From Yersinia kristensenii (GTDB taxonomy: Bacteria > Pseudomonadota > Gammaproteobacteria > Enterobacterales > Enterobacteriaceae), in the NCBI RefSeq assembly GCF_900460525.1, contig NZ_UHIY01000001.1:4154001-4218000 (forward strand): DNA of 64,000 bases, given 5' to 3'. A model generated the notes under the pieces. It had not been told where the DNA came from and did no database searches. It worked only from the letters and a program-made list of their open reading frames with translations. Shown here one piece after another: positions 10,309-21,604 of the stretch (positions are counted from its first letter, which is position 1; each line of letters opens with the position of its first letter). Position numbers and translations under genes: made by a program.

Positions 10309-10857
10309 TTACCAGGTTCGTGTTGGCCCAGTATCAATATGCACAAAATTACTGCGAGGGTAGTATCCTACACCACCTGCGCGCATTTTTAATGCCGCTT
10401 TGCGGATATTGCTCAATTGAATACCTTCAATATGGAAATCCATCGCCTGCCCCTTAGTGTGGTAGCTGTGTTTAGCCACCCCCCGCCCCCGTTCACGCAG
10501 TTCATTATTGGTATCAAGTGAACGGTAGCCGGAGATCAACTGCACCGGTTTAGTGGTACCGAGCAGACCTTGTAGGCGATAAAGTTGATCAAATAGGCGG
10601 GGATCGATACTTTTTACTTTGTTGGCTCGATAGTCACGGAATAAATGATTTAAACGGGAAAGTTCATCTTTATTATAGTTTCGACCGTCAAAGAACTCGG
10701 CTTTTATGGACTCACCTGTATTCAGGTTATTCAGGGTCAAGATGCGTGGGCGAGGAGTTGAAAGGGTAGCAAATGCTTGCCCAGGGAGTAGCGACATCCC
10801 GAGCGCTACCCCACCTAACGCTAGCCATTTACGGCGATAATTATCAATTTTATCCAT
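10309..10857 (-). CDS. mepK: Murein DD-endopeptidase MepK (M15/DUF882), Tat-exported
   Basis: Periplasmic peptidoglycan hydrolase (formerly ycbK) of the M15/DUF882 family; the E. coli enzyme cleaves mDAP-mDAP (3-3) cross-links during wall expansion. The 182-residue protein starts with a twin-arginine signal ([15 protein letters not shown], ending near AFA), so it should leave the cell folded via Tat. Zinc ligands are visible in [15 protein letters not shown] near residue 130-145 and FVHIDTG near the C-terminus. It lies downstream of ldtD, the enzyme that makes the bonds it cuts, with an ERIC between them, and upstream of gloC. Confidence 0.94.
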   Translation of the reverse strand: MDKIDNYRRKWLALGGVALGMSLLPGQAFATLSTPRPRILTLNNLNTGESIKAEFFDGRNYNKDELSRLNHLFRDYRANKVKSIDPRLFDQLYRLQGLLGTTKPVQLISGYRSLDTNNELRERGRGVAKHSYHTKGQAMDFHIEGIQLSNIRKAALKMRAGGVGYYPRSNFVHIDTGPTRTW

Positions 10858-11184
10858 GATCTCTGTTAATACCCGGCAAGAATGTCAAAAGTAAGCACTG
10901 TACCCTTAATACTTGGAGCTATAGCGGTGTTGGCAGCTGTCACTCTCCCAAATCACTAACTTGAGTAAACTCATTGGGATTGACTCGTTTGCCGCCTGGC
11001 TGCAACTCCAAATCACTTTGGGTATATATGTACCGTCCCGAACCATAACCGCCTACGGAAAACCAGTCAACCCGCATTCGGTACGCATTCACTGTGCGTT
11101 TAGCCCAGGTTTATAGGGCGTCGCTTAGACGCGCCCATAAGACAACCCGATATTGAGACCATTAGTTATTGAGTTTTACTGCAT
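10858..11184. other. Intergenic region between ldtD and mepK
   Basis: About 330 bases. They contain an ERIC-type repeat (10901-11036) and the short inverted repeat GGGCG..CGCCC near 11117-11141, which could act as a weak terminator for ldtD. I see no gene. Confidence 0.55.
10901..11036. repeat. ERIC (IRU) repeat
   Basis: The element is bounded by TACCC and GGGTATA. The core CTCCCAAATCACTAACTT then GAGTAAACTCATTGGGATTG is a diverged ERIC centre, and the outer parts (GTTGGCAGCTGTC and GCCTGGCTGCAACTCC) pair as the long imperfect palindrome expected. The length, about 136 bases, is near the standard 127. Confidence 0.7.
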
Positions 11185-13059
11185 TTATTGCAGCAAAAGT
11201 TCTGCTTGATGGGCGATTTGTGAGCCGGATCTCACCGTCATATCATAATTGTAAATATCTGTTCTAAACTGTGGTTTGCCATCTTCAGCCACCCATGCCG
11301 TCAGATAATACAGCTGCACCGGAATACGTTGGCGAATGTTGACATAAGTGGTATCCCCTTGCTTCAGGGTCGAGGAAACACGGGCATCATTCCACCCCGC
11401 ATCCTGCAACAGCATATTGGCTAAGTCAGAAGCTTTATTCACGCGAACACAGCCAGAGCTTAAGGCCCGAATATCTTTCTGGAACAAACCATGGTTCGGC
11501 GTGTCATGCAAATAGATAGCATCAGAGCTTGGCATATTGAACTTGAACCGCCCTAATGAATTGCTGGCACCAGGTGCCTGACGCAGGCGATATGGGAAGT
11601 TATTCGGTGAAATCATGCTCCAGTCAATCATTGACGGGTCGACAACTTGAGCATCATTACTCCAGCCAGACAATACGGTATAGCCATGGCGCTGGAAATA
11701 ACTGGAATCGTAACGCGCTTTCGGCACGATATCCTGACGCACCAAAGAAGTCGGCACATTCCATGGTGGGTTAACCACCACATTATTTAATGCACTGCTC
11801 ATCAACGGCGTTTTGCGGCTTGGGCGGCCTACAATCACTCGAGACGAGAGCACCTCGGAACCATTCTTATAATAATTCAGTGAATAGTTCGGAATGTTAA
11901 CCATGATACCGTTATCCACCCGCCCTGGTAAAATGCGTAAGCGCTGAATATTTAAGGCTAATAATGTCGCCCGTGTTTGTGGAGAAACATTCAACCATTC
12001 ACGAGTACGGGCACCGATGACACCATCCTCGCTCAAACCATGCCACTGTTGGAACCGTTTGACGGCTTCCATCAGCTCTGGCGTGTAAACATTGTCAGTT
12101 ACCGTGACAGTCGCGGCTGGTGGTGCAGCGGATGGCGCAACCACCCCTTCGGTGACGGGAGTATCTGCCACCGGCGCTGCTGATGGGCTCACTACCAAAC
12201 TGTGGGCCTGAGCACGGCTTTTCTCTTCATCAACCGAGAGGTCATCATTAACGACCGCCGCCGTAGGATTATCAGCCGGAATAATCTCAGGGGTTTGCAC
12301 TGGGGCTGACGCCACCGGGTGCAACATGCCGGTTCTATCGAGGATCTCCCGCAGTGCTGGAATATCGTCGCTTAACTGGCCTGGACGTAAACTCGGGCCA
12401 TTGGCCATTTGTGGCCATGGCCGTCGGTCTGCCAGCATCTGTTTCAGCGCCAGATGCATTTTTTCATATTGAGGGTGCTGGGGTGCCAGCGATGCCAGAT
12501 AAAGTGCAGTGTTCCCTTCGTGCACAGCTTGTTGCCAGCGATTTAAAATCGTCGCCGGTGGCATCGCCATCTTGTACGCCACATTGTTGTAAAGCCATAC
12601 GCTACCATTTGCACCGACGCCTGAGATAAAGTGCAAATAACCCAACATGGCATCGGACAGAATAACGTCTCGAGCCAAGCCAGTAATAGCAGGATCACTG
12701 AGCCATTTAACCCATTGCATGAATTGCGGTTGAATACCAGAGAGTGCCACTTCCGCTAATTGTTGCTGGAAATGCTGAACAGCAGCCCGGTCTTGCCACA
12801 TTGGCTGCATATTATTGGCAGCATAGAGCACGGCTAATTCAGAAGAATAAAACGGCGTGATAGTTTTCGGTAACACGGCCAATAATTGAGAGCGGCTCTG
12901 CGCAACTGACATACTTTGTGGCGGTGATTTCTGCGCTGAAGATGAATCAATCGGCATCATCGGCGCCGTGGCCGATGCTGTAAATGTGGGCATCACGCTA
13001 CAAATCAAGGCGCAATATAACGCTAATACACGTTGCGGATTTCTTTTCTCTACCGACAT
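11185..13059 (-). CDS. ldtD: L,D-transpeptidase LdtD
   Basis: Periplasmic L,D-transpeptidase (formerly ycbB) that forms mDAP-mDAP 3-3 cross-links in peptidoglycan; in E. coli it can bypass penicillin-binding proteins and is active during envelope stress. It has 624 residues: a signal peptide (about 1-30), a scaffold domain, a low-complexity Pro/Ala/Val linker (about 260-310) inserted before the peptidoglycan-binding helices ([17 protein letters not shown] near residue 325), and a YkuD catalytic domain. The active-site cysteine is in [11 protein letters not shown] near residue 535, with HDTPNHGLF upstream. The linker looks longer than I remember for E. coli, which fits its slightly greater overall length. 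Confidence 0.95.
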   Translation of the reverse strand: MSVEKRNPQRVLALYCALICSVMPTFTASATAPMMPIDSSSAQKSPPQSMSVAQSRSQLLAVLPKTITPFYSSELAVLYAANNMQPMWQDRAAVQHFQQQLAEVALSGIQPQFMQWVKWLSDPAITGLARDVILSDAMLGYLHFISGVGANGSVWLYNNVAYKMAMPPATILNRWQQAVHEGNTALYLASLAPQHPQYEKMHLALKQMLADRRPWPQMANGPSLRPGQLSDDIPALREILDRTGMLHPVASAPVQTPEIIPADNPTAAVVNDDLSVDEEKSRAQAHSLVVSPSAAPVADTPVTEGVVAPSAAPPAATVTVTDNVYTPELMEAVKRFQQWHGLSEDGVIGARTREWLNVSPQTRATLLALNIQRLRILPGRVDNGIMVNIPNYSLNYYKNGSEVLSSRVIVGRPSRKTPLMSSALNNVVVNPPWNVPTSLVRQDIVPKARYDSSYFQRHGYTVLSGWSNDAQVVDPSMIDWSMISPNNFPYRLRQAPGASNSLGRFKFNMPSSDAIYLHDTPNHGLFQKDIRALSSGCVRVNKASDLANMLLQDAGWNDARVSSTLKQGDTTYVNIRQRIPVQLYYLTAWVAEDGKPQFRTDIYNYDMTVRSGSQIAHQAELLLQ

Positions 13060-13382
13060 TCTATGCCCCCGGTATGCTTATCTAAGTACGTCATAGCTTG
13101 TCGTTACCCTTATTCCCTGAAGTCGCGGTAGGTTAGCGGCTCTCGTTACCCGACTTGGTCGTTGACTACAACACCATTATCTTTGGGTATTTTTATTATA
13201 TAAACAGAAATGCTACTAAGTAGCTAATAATCTAAATTAATCATTAACGTTACGCTAACAGATTTTCTTCGCTTATAAAATATAACCCTCAAATGCCGCA
13301 GCAAATAAAAATGGCCGCTAGGCGGCCATTGAGTAGAATTAATTATTATTACGTTTTTATTGTGCAAAAATTAACCGCAATA
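13060..13382. other. Intergenic region between mukB and ldtD
   Basis: About 320 bases hold the ldtD promoter region and the mukB terminator. The part near 13080-13190 is rich in short GTTACC-type words but shows no clear repeat family, and I see no gene. Confidence 0.5.
13304..13330 (-). terminator. Rho-independent terminator of the muk operon
   Basis: On the minus strand ATGGCCGCC-TA-GCGGCCAT is followed by TTTTATT; it lies about 55 bases past the mukB stop. Confidence 0.85.
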
Positions 13383-16300
13383 TCATTGTTCAGCAGATAT
13401 CTGTGGCAAAGTCGGTATTTCATTGGCAAAGCCGCGCAAACCGACTACGTGTACATGCTCATGATTTTGGAAGACTTTTCGCACCAGTTTATAAGTTGTC
13501 CCTTTTTCTGGACTGATATTTTCTGGGGCGGCAATAATTAATTGCATCTCCAACCGCTCGCACAGTTCAAATAATGTTGCGATAGATTTGGCATCCAAAC
13601 GCGCAGCTTCATCGAGGAACAGTAAACGGCAAGGCGAAATATCTTTACCGCGTAAACGGCGCGACTCCTCTTCCCAGCTCTGTACTACCATAACCAGAAT
13701 AGACATCCCGGTACCAATAGCCTCACCGGTCGACAATGCGCCACTTTCAGCCCGCAACCAGCCATCTGCGCCGCGGTTAACTTCAACTTCCAGCTCTAAA
13801 TAGTTACGGTAATCCAGTAACTCTTCACCAATGGTTTGCGGCAGGCGCTGCCCCATATCCATTTGTGGGTTTAGGCGCTGATACAGTTTTGCCAGTGCTT
13901 CAGAGAAAGTCAGGCGGTTACTGTTGAACAAATCCTGATGCTGTTCTTGCTGCTCGGATAACACATCAAGCAAGGTCGCATGGGCTTCGCGCACATTCAC
14001 ATTCAGCCGCACACTTTTGACCTGGCCAAATGACACCGCTTGCAAGCCCTGATTCAGCATTCGAATGCGGTTCTGTTCGCGTTGAATAGTTTTACGGATA
14101 ATATTCGACACGCTTTTCGAGCTGATCGCCAGTTTCTGTTCACGGGCAGTCAGTTCTTCAGTCAGGCGGCCCAGTTCAATTTCCATTTGCTCAATGGCTT
14201 CGACCGGGTCATCTGTACGGATGATATCCTGACGGATACGTTCACGTAGATGCTGATACACCGCAATATAGAACTGAATTTTGCGCTCAGGCCGCTTAGG
14301 ATCTTCAGACATGCGCAGCACATCGCGCAGATGTTCATTATCAGCCACCGCCAGACGTAATGCCCCCAGCGCCTTATCCGACATAGAACGCAATTCGTCG
14401 CCATCCATATAGGCCAGTTCACGACGATGCAAACGGCGCTCAACGCCATTGTCTTTCACCATGCGCATCACCGCGCACCAACCCGCTTTAGCATTAACCA
14501 CCTGCTCGCGAATTTGATGATAGTCCCGCTCCAGCTTGCGCAGTTTCTTCTGCAAGCTGTCCATCTCGGCTTCACAGAAAGTCAGCTGTTTTTCCAACTG
14601 ATTGCGCCGTGAGCGATTGGTACTCAATGCCGCATGTAATTCATCGCGACGCGTGCGGGCGCGGGCTTCGGCATTAGCATCCGCCTGAACGCCAATGTCC
14701 ACCAGTTCCTGACTAAGTTCTTTGAGCATGTCACGTTTAGCATCATAAGAACTTTTCAATGACGCCAGCACTTGATTGTACTGAGTAAACTGCGCCTGAT
14801 ATTGACGCAACTGCTCGCGAGCCCGCGTACGCTCTGCTTCGGCCTGTTCTAAGCGCTGGCGCAGTTTATCATTCAGAGAGGAGTTTTCAGTCAGCATACC
14901 CGCAGAATCGGTATAGCTAAAGTGCGCTCGCCGCTGCACAACTTCTGTCAGTGCGAAAGCTTGCTGTTTAGCCTGACGCTGGCTGTTCTGCGCCTGAGTA
15001 TAGTTTTTCTGCAACTGTTCATGTTGCTGCGGATCACTTTGCAGCACCGCCAACAGCGGTTCAAGCTTAGTCAGAGAAGCGCCGTGTTTCTGGATATGAC
15101 GGGCGGCGTCTTGTGCTTCTGTTAGCTCTTCGGTGATTTCTTCGACGCGGTCAGCCAAAGTATCGTCAAGCAGCAATGATACCAACGGAATCAAACGGTT
15201 AAGCGCTGAGATACCCTCTTTAGCCTGTTCGAATTGCTGGCGTTGCTGTTGATTTTGGTCTTCGTGCGCATTCAGCGCGCGCTCGATTTCACCCCGGCGA
15301 GTATTTAACAACCGAATTTCAGCTTCTGGATCAGAATCGAATGCCACACCCAGATGAGAACCAATAAACCGGCTGAATGCCTGATGCAAACGCTGGGTTT
15401 TCTGCACATCAAACGACAGTGTCGCATAGCGCTCCGCCAGACTATCACGCTCTTGATACAGCGCTTCTAGCCGGTTTTCGCGGGCAGCGCGGCCAAACAG
15501 TGGCACTTCCGGATAGCGAGAATAACGCCATTGGCGATCGGCTATTTTCACCACCACCGCTTTATCAAGTTCTTCGACGGCAAAGACACTGTCATCAAAT
15601 GACTGCGGATCCCCTTCGATGAGATATAAATCTTCCGGGCAATCTTCCAATCCGGCCAATTGATCGCGCACCAATGACAAGTCGGGTACCACGATACCGT
15701 GGCGAGACGGGCCATACAGCGCGGAGAAATAGGGGGCATCGTCGAGCGTGACATCATCATAAATCTCGGATAACAGCACGCCGCCAAAACGCTCGGCCAA
15801 TGCAATCATCCGCGAATCTTCAGCACCGCTTGGCTGACTCAGGCGCTCAATTTGTGCATCAATAGCCCGTTTAGTTGCCGCCACTTCATCACGCTCGACG
15901 GTGGTTTCGCGCTCGCGCTCTAGCAACTGTTGCATGTATTCAGTGACTTGGCGGCTATCTTCCAGCGCTTCGCCGCTCTGTTCACTGAGTTGGCTCAGAG
16001 CATCTTGAGCCGCCAGCCATACTGGAGCTCGTGCCGTCAATTCTTGAATTTTTTGCTTTAGTTGCTCCAGTTCCTGGCGCATTTCCATACGCCGCTCACC
16101 GGCATCACTGACGCTGAGAGAAAGCGCCTCAACCTGTGATTCCAGCTCACGCTGCAACTCTTCCAGCTCTTCGGGCTGATAAGCTTGCCCCTGACGTTTG
16201 CAGAATTCTTGCAATAAACGCTCGGCATCTTGCTGGGCACGTAAACGCTGCTCCAGCTCGGACAGGCGCATGCGCAATGGCTGAACCCGCTCGGCCAAAT

Positions 16301-17828
16301 GTTGCTGCGATGGCCAGTCACGTAATAATTCGCGTGCGGTTTGCCAAGCTTCACTGCGGCTGACCTCACCGGCAATGGTCACCACCAATTGATAAGCTTG
16401 CTCAAATTGGCTGTGGGCGGCATCTGCCACACTCAGTTTTTGTTCGAGTTGCAATAAAGACTCGGTCGCTTCTTGCTCTTTGGCCAGGAAAGTTTCCAGC
16501 CAATCTTCGGCATTATCAGCGGTTAATTCAGGTAATTGGCACAACGCACGGGCGCGTTCCAATGCCTGTAATGCTTGCTGATATTGAATGGCGCGGGTTT
16601 GCTGTACATCCAGCGCTTGCTGATAATCAGCTAACTGGCTTTTCAGCTCATCCACTTCCAGCTCAGCGGCTTCGGCACGGGCTTCATTATCAGCTTGTTG
16701 CTCGCTGGCCTCAGCAACCACTTCATTTTGCTCTTCCAGCCGGTAAGTCAGCTCTTCCAAATCACTTTGGTAGCGCTCGATTTTTTCCTGCTGGCGCATC
16801 GCGGTTTGCACCAGACTGAGATGGTCACTGGCGGCCTGATAATCAGTTTCGAGATCAGATTCGGCAGCACTTTGCTCGGCCAATTCACGGGACATTTCGA
16901 CATGGCGATACTGCTCGGTCACTAGTTGCTTGCGGCTGCCCAGTAAATCACGACGCAAGACCAAAGCACCATCGAGATGAATACGCCGCTCATTGGCATG
17001 GCGCATATAGTCAGCAGCAACATAGGAAGTTGCTTCAGAGATAAGATGCTTAAACAGGTCACGGTCGGACTGGGTGACACGGATAGCCTCCAGCGTCATG
17101 CGGTTTTCGCGCAACGCCGCTTCCATATCCTGGAAGGCCTTACGAACGCCGCTGTTTTCTGGCAATAAATAATCGCGTAATGAGCGGGTAATGGCGCTGG
17201 AAATACCGCCGTACAATGACGCTTCAATCAAACGGTAGAATTTGCTGCGATCAGCAGAAGAGCGCAGACGTTTTGGGATCACACCCAAATCAAACATCAG
17301 CGAGTGGTAATCGGTGATGGAGTTAAATTGCTTAAACTGCACCCCTTCCATAGCTTCAACGCGTTCTTTCAGCTCTGGCAATGACAACACCCGCGCCTGG
17401 CGCTCGCCCACCACTTCGGTGAGGATCTGTGTGGGTTGAATTGCAGTCGGAAGCCCTTGAATAGTGAAAGGTTTGATATCAACTTTGCGATCGCGCCCGG
17501 CCACTTGTTGCAGACGTACCCCAACCACCACCCGTTGGTGGCGAGAGTTGACCACATCTAACGTGGAATAACACACTCCGGCGCGCAATTTACCGTGCAG
17601 CCCTTTATCACGCGAGCCACTGGTGGCCCCTGCTTCGGTGGTGTTACGAAAGTGCAGCAAGGTTAAATCTGGAATCAATGCTGTGACGAAAGCAGCCATA
17701 GCGGTAGATTTACCGGCCCCGTTACCACCGGATAAGGTAGTAACAAGTTCATCAAGATCGAATGTTCGGGCAAAAAAACCATTCCAGTTAACCAAGGTCA
17801 GTGAGCGAAATTTACCGCGTTCAATCAT
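13383..17828 (-). CDS. mukB: Chromosome condensin MukB
   Basis: SMC-like ATPase of the MukBEF condensin, which organises and segregates the chromosome. It has 1481 residues, near the family's usual 1486. The N-terminal head has a Walker A motif (GGNGAGKST, residues 34-42). Long coiled coils rich in Gln, Glu, Leu and Arg flank a central hinge near residues 650-780, and the C-terminal head has the signature [10 protein letters not shown] near 1364 and Walker [11 protein letters not shown] near 1399. Its ATG overlaps the mukE stop by four bases (ATGA), indicating translational coupling in cmoM-mukF-mukE-mukB. Confidence 0.98.
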   Translation of the reverse strand: MIERGKFRSLTLVNWNGFFARTFDLDELVTTLSGGNGAGKSTAMAAFVTALIPDLTLLHFRNTTEAGATSGSRDKGLHGKLRAGVCYSTLDVVNSRHQRVVVGVRLQQVAGRDRKVDIKPFTIQGLPTAIQPTQILTEVVGERQARVLSLPELKERVEAMEGVQFKQFNSITDYHSLMFDLGVIPKRLRSSADRSKFYRLIEASLYGGISSAITRSLRDYLLPENSGVRKAFQDMEAALRENRMTLEAIRVTQSDRDLFKHLISEATSYVAADYMRHANERRIHLDGALVLRRDLLGSRKQLVTEQYRHVEMSRELAEQSAAESDLETDYQAASDHLSLVQTAMRQQEKIERYQSDLEELTYRLEEQNEVVAEASEQQADNEARAEAAELEVDELKSQLADYQQALDVQQTRAIQYQQALQALERARALCQLPELTADNAEDWLETFLAKEQEATESLLQLEQKLSVADAAHSQFEQAYQLVVTIAGEVSRSEAWQTARELLRDWPSQQHLAERVQPLRMRLSELEQRLRAQQDAERLLQEFCKRQGQAYQPEELEELQRELESQVEALSLSVSDAGERRMEMRQELEQLKQKIQELTARAPVWLAAQDALSQLSEQSGEALEDSRQVTEYMQQLLERERETTVERDEVAATKRAIDAQIERLSQPSGAEDSRMIALAERFGGVLLSEIYDDVTLDDAPYFSALYGPSRHGIVVPDLSLVRDQLAGLEDCPEDLYLIEGDPQSFDDSVFAVEELDKAVVVKIADRQWRYSRYPEVPLFGRAARENRLEALYQERDSLAERYATLSFDVQKTQRLHQAFSRFIGSHLGVAFDSDPEAEIRLLNTRRGEIERALNAHEDQNQQQRQQFEQAKEGISALNRLIPLVSLLLDDTLADRVEEITEELTEAQDAARHIQKHGASLTKLEPLLAVLQSDPQQHEQLQKNYTQAQNSQRQAKQQAFALTEVVQRRAHFSYTDSAGMLTENSSLNDKLRQRLEQAEAERTRAREQLRQYQAQFTQYNQVLASLKSSYDAKRDMLKELSQELVDIGVQADANAEARARTRRDELHAALSTNRSRRNQLEKQLTFCEAEMDSLQKKLRKLERDYHQIREQVVNAKAGWCAVMRMVKDNGVERRLHRRELAYMDGDELRSMSDKALGALRLAVADNEHLRDVLRMSEDPKRPERKIQFYIAVYQHLRERIRQDIIRTDDPVEAIEQMEIELGRLTEELTAREQKLAISSKSVSNIIRKTIQREQNRIRMLNQGLQAVSFGQVKSVRLNVNVREAHATLLDVLSEQQEQHQDLFNSNRLTFSEALAKLYQRLNPQMDMGQRLPQTIGEELLDYRNYLELEVEVNRGADGWLRAESGALSTGEAIGTGMSILVMVVQSWEEESRRLRGKDISPCRLLFLDEAARLDAKSIATLFELCERLEMQLIIAAPENISPEKGTTYKLVRKVFQNHEHVHVVGLRGFANEIPTLPQISAEQ

Positions 17829-18553
17829 TCCTGTTCATCCTCTGCACTGTCCGTTGCATTGCCCATGGTGATGTCGCTTTCATCGCTTTCATCATGGAGT
17901 GACAGACTATTTTCGACCGCCATGGCTTCGCCATCCCGGATCATACGCAACTGAGCTTCGCGTGGGTCATCACCGCTGCGCACATCGGCACCAAAACGGA
18001 ACACCGCCTCAGTGATACGAAACTTGCTACTGTCATTGCCCATAAAGTAAATCATGCCCAAACGGCGCAGCCGGTTGAGTGAGGTTCGCACTTTTTCCTG
18101 CAACTTTTGTTTATCCAAATCTGAGCCGGTTGAGCGCTGGTTAACGAACTTCAGCAATTTGCTCTCATCGGCCAGGCTCAGCAGCTCTTCGTACAGCTCA
18201 TGCTGGGCGAAAATACCTTCATGAGCCAGACGTTCCGGGCTGAGATACAGATAACAAAGAATTTTGCCGACCATCATATCCAGCTCAGATAACACCGAGC
18301 GCGGGATCAACGTGGTTGAACGAGGGCGCAGATAGAAGAAACCTTCCGGCGCACGGATTAACTCCACGTTATAGCGGGTATAAAACTCTTCCAGTTGCTC
18401 CTGAAAATCCATCAGGAAAGCATGGTTATCCAGCTCATCAATACCAATATGACGGCCAGCGCGTAACTGACTATCCAGTGCCGGAAACAATGAGTTGGCC
18501 AATGCCTGAGCCAGTTTAACCGGCATTACTACTTCAATATTTGTTGATGACAT
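17825..18553 (-). CDS. mukE: Condensin subunit MukE
   Basis: Winged-helix (KITE) accessory subunit that bridges MukF and the MukB heads. ATG at 18553 gives [20 protein letters not shown] and 242 residues; the upstream extension to 18685 lies inside mukF and is not conserved. The segment [20 protein letters not shown] around residues 62-81 is almost invariant in enterics. The C-terminal tail is acidic ([14 protein letters not shown]), as in other MukE proteins. It overlaps the end of mukF by 20 bases and the start of mukB by four. Confidence 0.96.
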   Translation of the reverse strand: MSSTNIEVVMPVKLAQALANSLFPALDSQLRAGRHIGIDELDNHAFLMDFQEQLEEFYTRYNVELIRAPEGFFYLRPRSTTLIPRSVLSELDMMVGKILCYLYLSPERLAHEGIFAQHELYEELLSLADESKLLKFVNQRSTGSDLDKQKLQEKVRTSLNRLRRLGMIYFMGNDSSKFRITEAVFRFGADVRSGDDPREAQLRMIRDGEAMAVENSLSLHDESDESDITMGNATDSAEDEQE

Positions 18554-19856
18554 GTGCCTGCACCTTGGCTCCGTAATCATTGATTGCCAGCCATTCAGCG
18601 GGTAATCCTGAGAAATCGGCTTCGGCCACACCAAGGCGAACTGCCTGGTCGACCAGGATACGAGCCACGTCAAAATGACGAGCACGCGGATATTGCGCGA
18701 GGTAATCGCGCATCACTTCCCCCAAATTGAGCGGCAGTTTTTTCTGCTGATATACCAGCAATGCTTGTTCAATCAGGGCGGCTAACTGCTCACGGATAGC
18801 ATTAAACTCTTCAAATTCCAAGTCCGGTGGCAATTCTCCGGTGACCTCTTCACTACGCAGCGCCAACTCTTCATCGCGCATATCCAGCAAGCGATCAGCA
18901 TTGGCGTAGGTCAAGGCCCAAGGGTTATCAAAATAATTTTGCACTGACTGGCGTAAGCGCTGGGCAAATACCCGGTTTTTATCCATATCAATCGCAGTAC
19001 GGATAAACTTGTGCACGTGGCGGTCATAACCAATCCACAGATCAATAGACTGCTGGCCCCAACTGATAATACGGTCAAGTTTACTTTGTAAATCAAACAC
19101 CAGTTTATCGACCAAATCCAAGCCCGCATTGCCGATGGTGGCTTCTTGAATGCGCAATAAATTCGCCTGAAGCTTATCACCAGCCGCCTCCAGCGTGTCT
19201 TGTAACTCTCTGAGTGTACCGGAGGTTTCTGACAGCAACATTTCGCAGCTGGCAATAGCAGCACGCCAATCTTGATTCAAGAGCGCCGCGATATCTTCTT
19301 TAACGCTATGCTGCTGCTCGTCCATTAGGCGCTGGGTCATGTCGATACTGTCAAAGATTTCAGCGACTGAATATTTAAGCGGGGCAAAGACATTACGGTG
19401 CCAGTGGAATTCATCACCGCCCTCTTCCGCCGCTTCTGCCGCCCGTTGCAGTTCTTGCGCCACTATCGACAACTGCATCGACAGCCGCAGAGTGGAAAAC
19501 TCCCGCTGGCGGATATAATAATCTGTAATGCCAATGCCTAATGGAGTTAGGCGGTAAATAGCATTACCATCGGCCAACTCACTGGTAAAACGGTTGAGTA
19601 AACGCTGGCGCACCATATCATTGATGGCGTTATTGGCGCGCACGGCCACGGTTTCGGTGGTCTGTTCAAACCCTTTACTGACGTGACGAAATGCATCCAC
19701 CAGCTCGCCTTCGCTCATTTCACCGTCCAGCCGCTCACCATTTAAGGTGGCAATAGCCATAAGAAAGGCCAGACGCTCTGTTGGCAGAGTAATCGAGAAA
19801 TCATTTTTTCGCGCCCAGGCGACCAGTTCGGGTACTGTCTGGGAAAATTCACTCAT
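18534..19856 (-). CDS. mukF: Condensin kleisin subunit MukF
   Basis: Kleisin subunit that dimerises, binds MukE and joins the MukB heads. It has 440 residues, as in E. coli: an N-terminal winged-helix dimerisation domain ([18 protein letters not shown] onward), a helical middle region and a C-terminal winged helix that contacts the MukB head. Its ATG overlaps the cmoM stop by four bases, and its end overlaps mukE by 20, so the operon is tightly coupled. No unusual change was seen. Confidence 0.97.
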   Translation of the reverse strand: MSEFSQTVPELVAWARKNDFSITLPTERLAFLMAIATLNGERLDGEMSEGELVDAFRHVSKGFEQTTETVAVRANNAINDMVRQRLLNRFTSELADGNAIYRLTPLGIGITDYYIRQREFSTLRLSMQLSIVAQELQRAAEAAEEGGDEFHWHRNVFAPLKYSVAEIFDSIDMTQRLMDEQQHSVKEDIAALLNQDWRAAIASCEMLLSETSGTLRELQDTLEAAGDKLQANLLRIQEATIGNAGLDLVDKLVFDLQSKLDRIISWGQQSIDLWIGYDRHVHKFIRTAIDMDKNRVFAQRLRQSVQNYFDNPWALTYANADRLLDMRDEELALRSEEVTGELPPDLEFEEFNAIREQLAALIEQALLVYQQKKLPLNLGEVMRDYLAQYPRARHFDVARILVDQAVRLGVAEADFSGLPAEWLAINDYGAKVQAHVINKY

Positions 19857-20638
19857 AATGGGTCCTTCAGATTCGGCTTAAACGCCATGACATGCACGTA
19901 GCGCCCCAAACTGATAAAGGGCTCCTGCCGGCAATAGCGCTGTTCCAACGCCAATAATTCAGCAAATTCATCGACTTGTTGCTGTTTATTTTTCATGTAA
20001 TCGTGAAACACCCGTACTCCTGTCTTACCGCTAATGGATAAACCCATTTGCTCAAGCCAACGGTATACCGTCGGCGGGTCTAACGGGTATTGCGGTGATA
20101 ACGAGCGCTGCCGACGTCTTTTGAGGCCGGGTATCGCCAATTGAAAGTTACCTAATACCGCATTACGCATCACTAACCCATTGGCATTGAAAAACATCAA
20201 TGACAGTGCGCCACCTGGGTTTAACGCATTAAAAAGTATTTGCAGAACTTGTTGTGGCTCTGCAATCCATTCTAAAACCGCATGGAACAATATCAGATCA
20301 ACGGGCTGTTCCAAATGTTGGGTGATGTCCTGGGCCGCACTTTGTACAAATTGCATGTTGTGGCTCACACCTTTTTCCTGAGCGGCCACTTTTGCACGTT
20401 GGATCATCTCAGCGGACAGGTCACATAATAGAACCTGATGACCCAATTCCGCCAGTTGACAAGCCATATGCCCTTCACCACCACCTGCATCTAAAATCCG
20501 TAACGGGCGTTGCGGCAACTGCGCTAATAGCCCGGTGATATCTTGCCACACCACCGCCTGACGGATCATTCCCTTCGTCGTGCCGTAGATATTGCGCGAG
20601 AATTTCTCGGCAATATCATCGAAATTGCGATCCTGCAT
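19853..20638 (-). CDS. cmoM: tRNA 5-carboxymethoxyuridine methyltransferase CmoM
   Basis: SAM-dependent methyltransferase (formerly smtA) that methylates cmo5U34 to mcmo5U34 in wobble positions of certain tRNAs. ATG at 20638 follows GGAGCAATT and gives [20 protein letters not shown], 261 residues, matching the E. coli length; the 32-codon upstream extension is not conserved. The SAM-binding motif I is [11 protein letters not shown] near residue 48, with LCDLS following. It is the first gene of the muk operon, as in other enterics, and is divergent from elyC. Confidence 0.95.
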   Translation of the reverse strand: MQDRNFDDIAEKFSRNIYGTTKGMIRQAVVWQDITGLLAQLPQRPLRILDAGGGEGHMACQLAELGHQVLLCDLSAEMIQRAKVAAQEKGVSHNMQFVQSAAQDITQHLEQPVDLILFHAVLEWIAEPQQVLQILFNALNPGGALSLMFFNANGLVMRNAVLGNFQLAIPGLKRRRQRSLSPQYPLDPPTVYRWLEQMGLSISGKTGVRVFHDYMKNKQQQVDEFAELLALEQRYCRQEPFISLGRYVHVMAFKPNLKDPL

Positions 20639-20828
20639 GGACAATTGCTCCGCGATTGTATCTATAACTATTGATTTACCGGCCTTGATAGAGACTCGCA
20701 AATCAATAGCGACAGCAAAAAGAATGACTATCAACCTGCTATTTTGGCACAGCCTGACTTAGAATAAATCTTCTTGGCCCGTAATCATCGCCAAATGCCG
20801 TTTTTTCAGCCAAAAGGTGCCTGTTTTT

Positions 20829-21596
20829 ATGCTTTTTACCCTAAAAAAGTTTGTTGGCGGCTTATTAATGCCACTGCCCTTTCTGCTTATCATCATGGGG
20901 CTGGCATTAATCTTATTGTGGTTTACCCGCTGGCAAAAAAGTGGCAAAACGCTTTTTGCATTAAGTTGGCTGATATTATTGCTTATTAGCCTGCAACCTG
21001 TCGCGGATCGCCTGTTATTACCGCTGGAAAAACAATACGCAACTTATCAGGGAAACGACCCGGTAGATTACATTGTTGTCCTTGGTGGCGGCTACACGTT
21101 TAATCCGAATTGGGCGCCAAGTGCTAATTTATTCTCGAATAGTTTGCCGCGAGTCACTGAGGGGATCCGGCTGTATCGTGCCCATCCTAACGCAAAAATG
21201 GTGTTTACCGGCGGCGCTGGCCCGAACAGCCAAAGTAGTGCAAAAACAGCGGCGCAGGTAGCGGAAAGTTTAGGGGTTCCGGCGGCGGATATTATTGCAT
21301 TAGAGCAACCCAAAGATACGGCTGAAGAAGCGGCAGCGGTGGCTACCTTGGTGGGTAATAAACCTTTTTTGCTGGTGACCTCCGCCAGTCATTTACCTCG
21401 GGCGATAAAATTTTTTACAGCCAAGGGCTTACACCCTATTCCGGCTCCCGCCAATCAGTTAGCTATTACCAGCCCCTTACACAGTTGGGAACGCATTATT
21501 CCGGCGGCAACCTATTTAGGCCACACCGAACGCGCTTGGTATGAAACATTGGGGCTAATCTGGCAAACATTAACGGACAATAAAAATGATGAATGA
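20829..21596 (+). CDS. elyC: Envelope biogenesis factor ElyC (DUF218)
   Basis: Inner-membrane DUF218 protein (formerly ycbC). In E. coli it is needed for peptidoglycan synthesis at low temperature and affects use of the undecaprenyl-phosphate carrier. The protein is 255 residues from ATG at 20829 (MLFTLKKFVGGLL). Two transmembrane segments lie near 12-33 and 38-58, followed by the periplasmic DUF218 domain with YIVVLGGGYT near residue 80, VFTGGAG and LLVTSASHLPRA. An upstream in-frame ATG at 20817 is possible. Divergent from cmoM, with ycbJ convergent on its right. Confidence 0.94.
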   Translation: MLFTLKKFVGGLLMPLPFLLIIMGLALILLWFTRWQKSGKTLFALSWLILLLISLQPVADRLLLPLEKQYATYQGNDPVDYIVVLGGGYTFNPNWAPSANLFSNSLPRVTEGIRLYRAHPNAKMVFTGGAGPNSQSSAKTAAQVAESLGVPAADIIALEQPKDTAEEAAAVATLVGNKPFLLVTSASHLPRAIKFFTAKGLHPIPAPANQLAITSPLHSWERIIPAATYLGHTERAWYETLGLIWQTLTDNKNDE

Positions 21597-21604
21597 TTTT
21601 GCAG

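Noticed and set aside
10170..10346. N-terminal extension of gloC
   Set aside because: It overlaps the mepK end in another frame, and the family protein is complete from 10169 with a good GGAG site.
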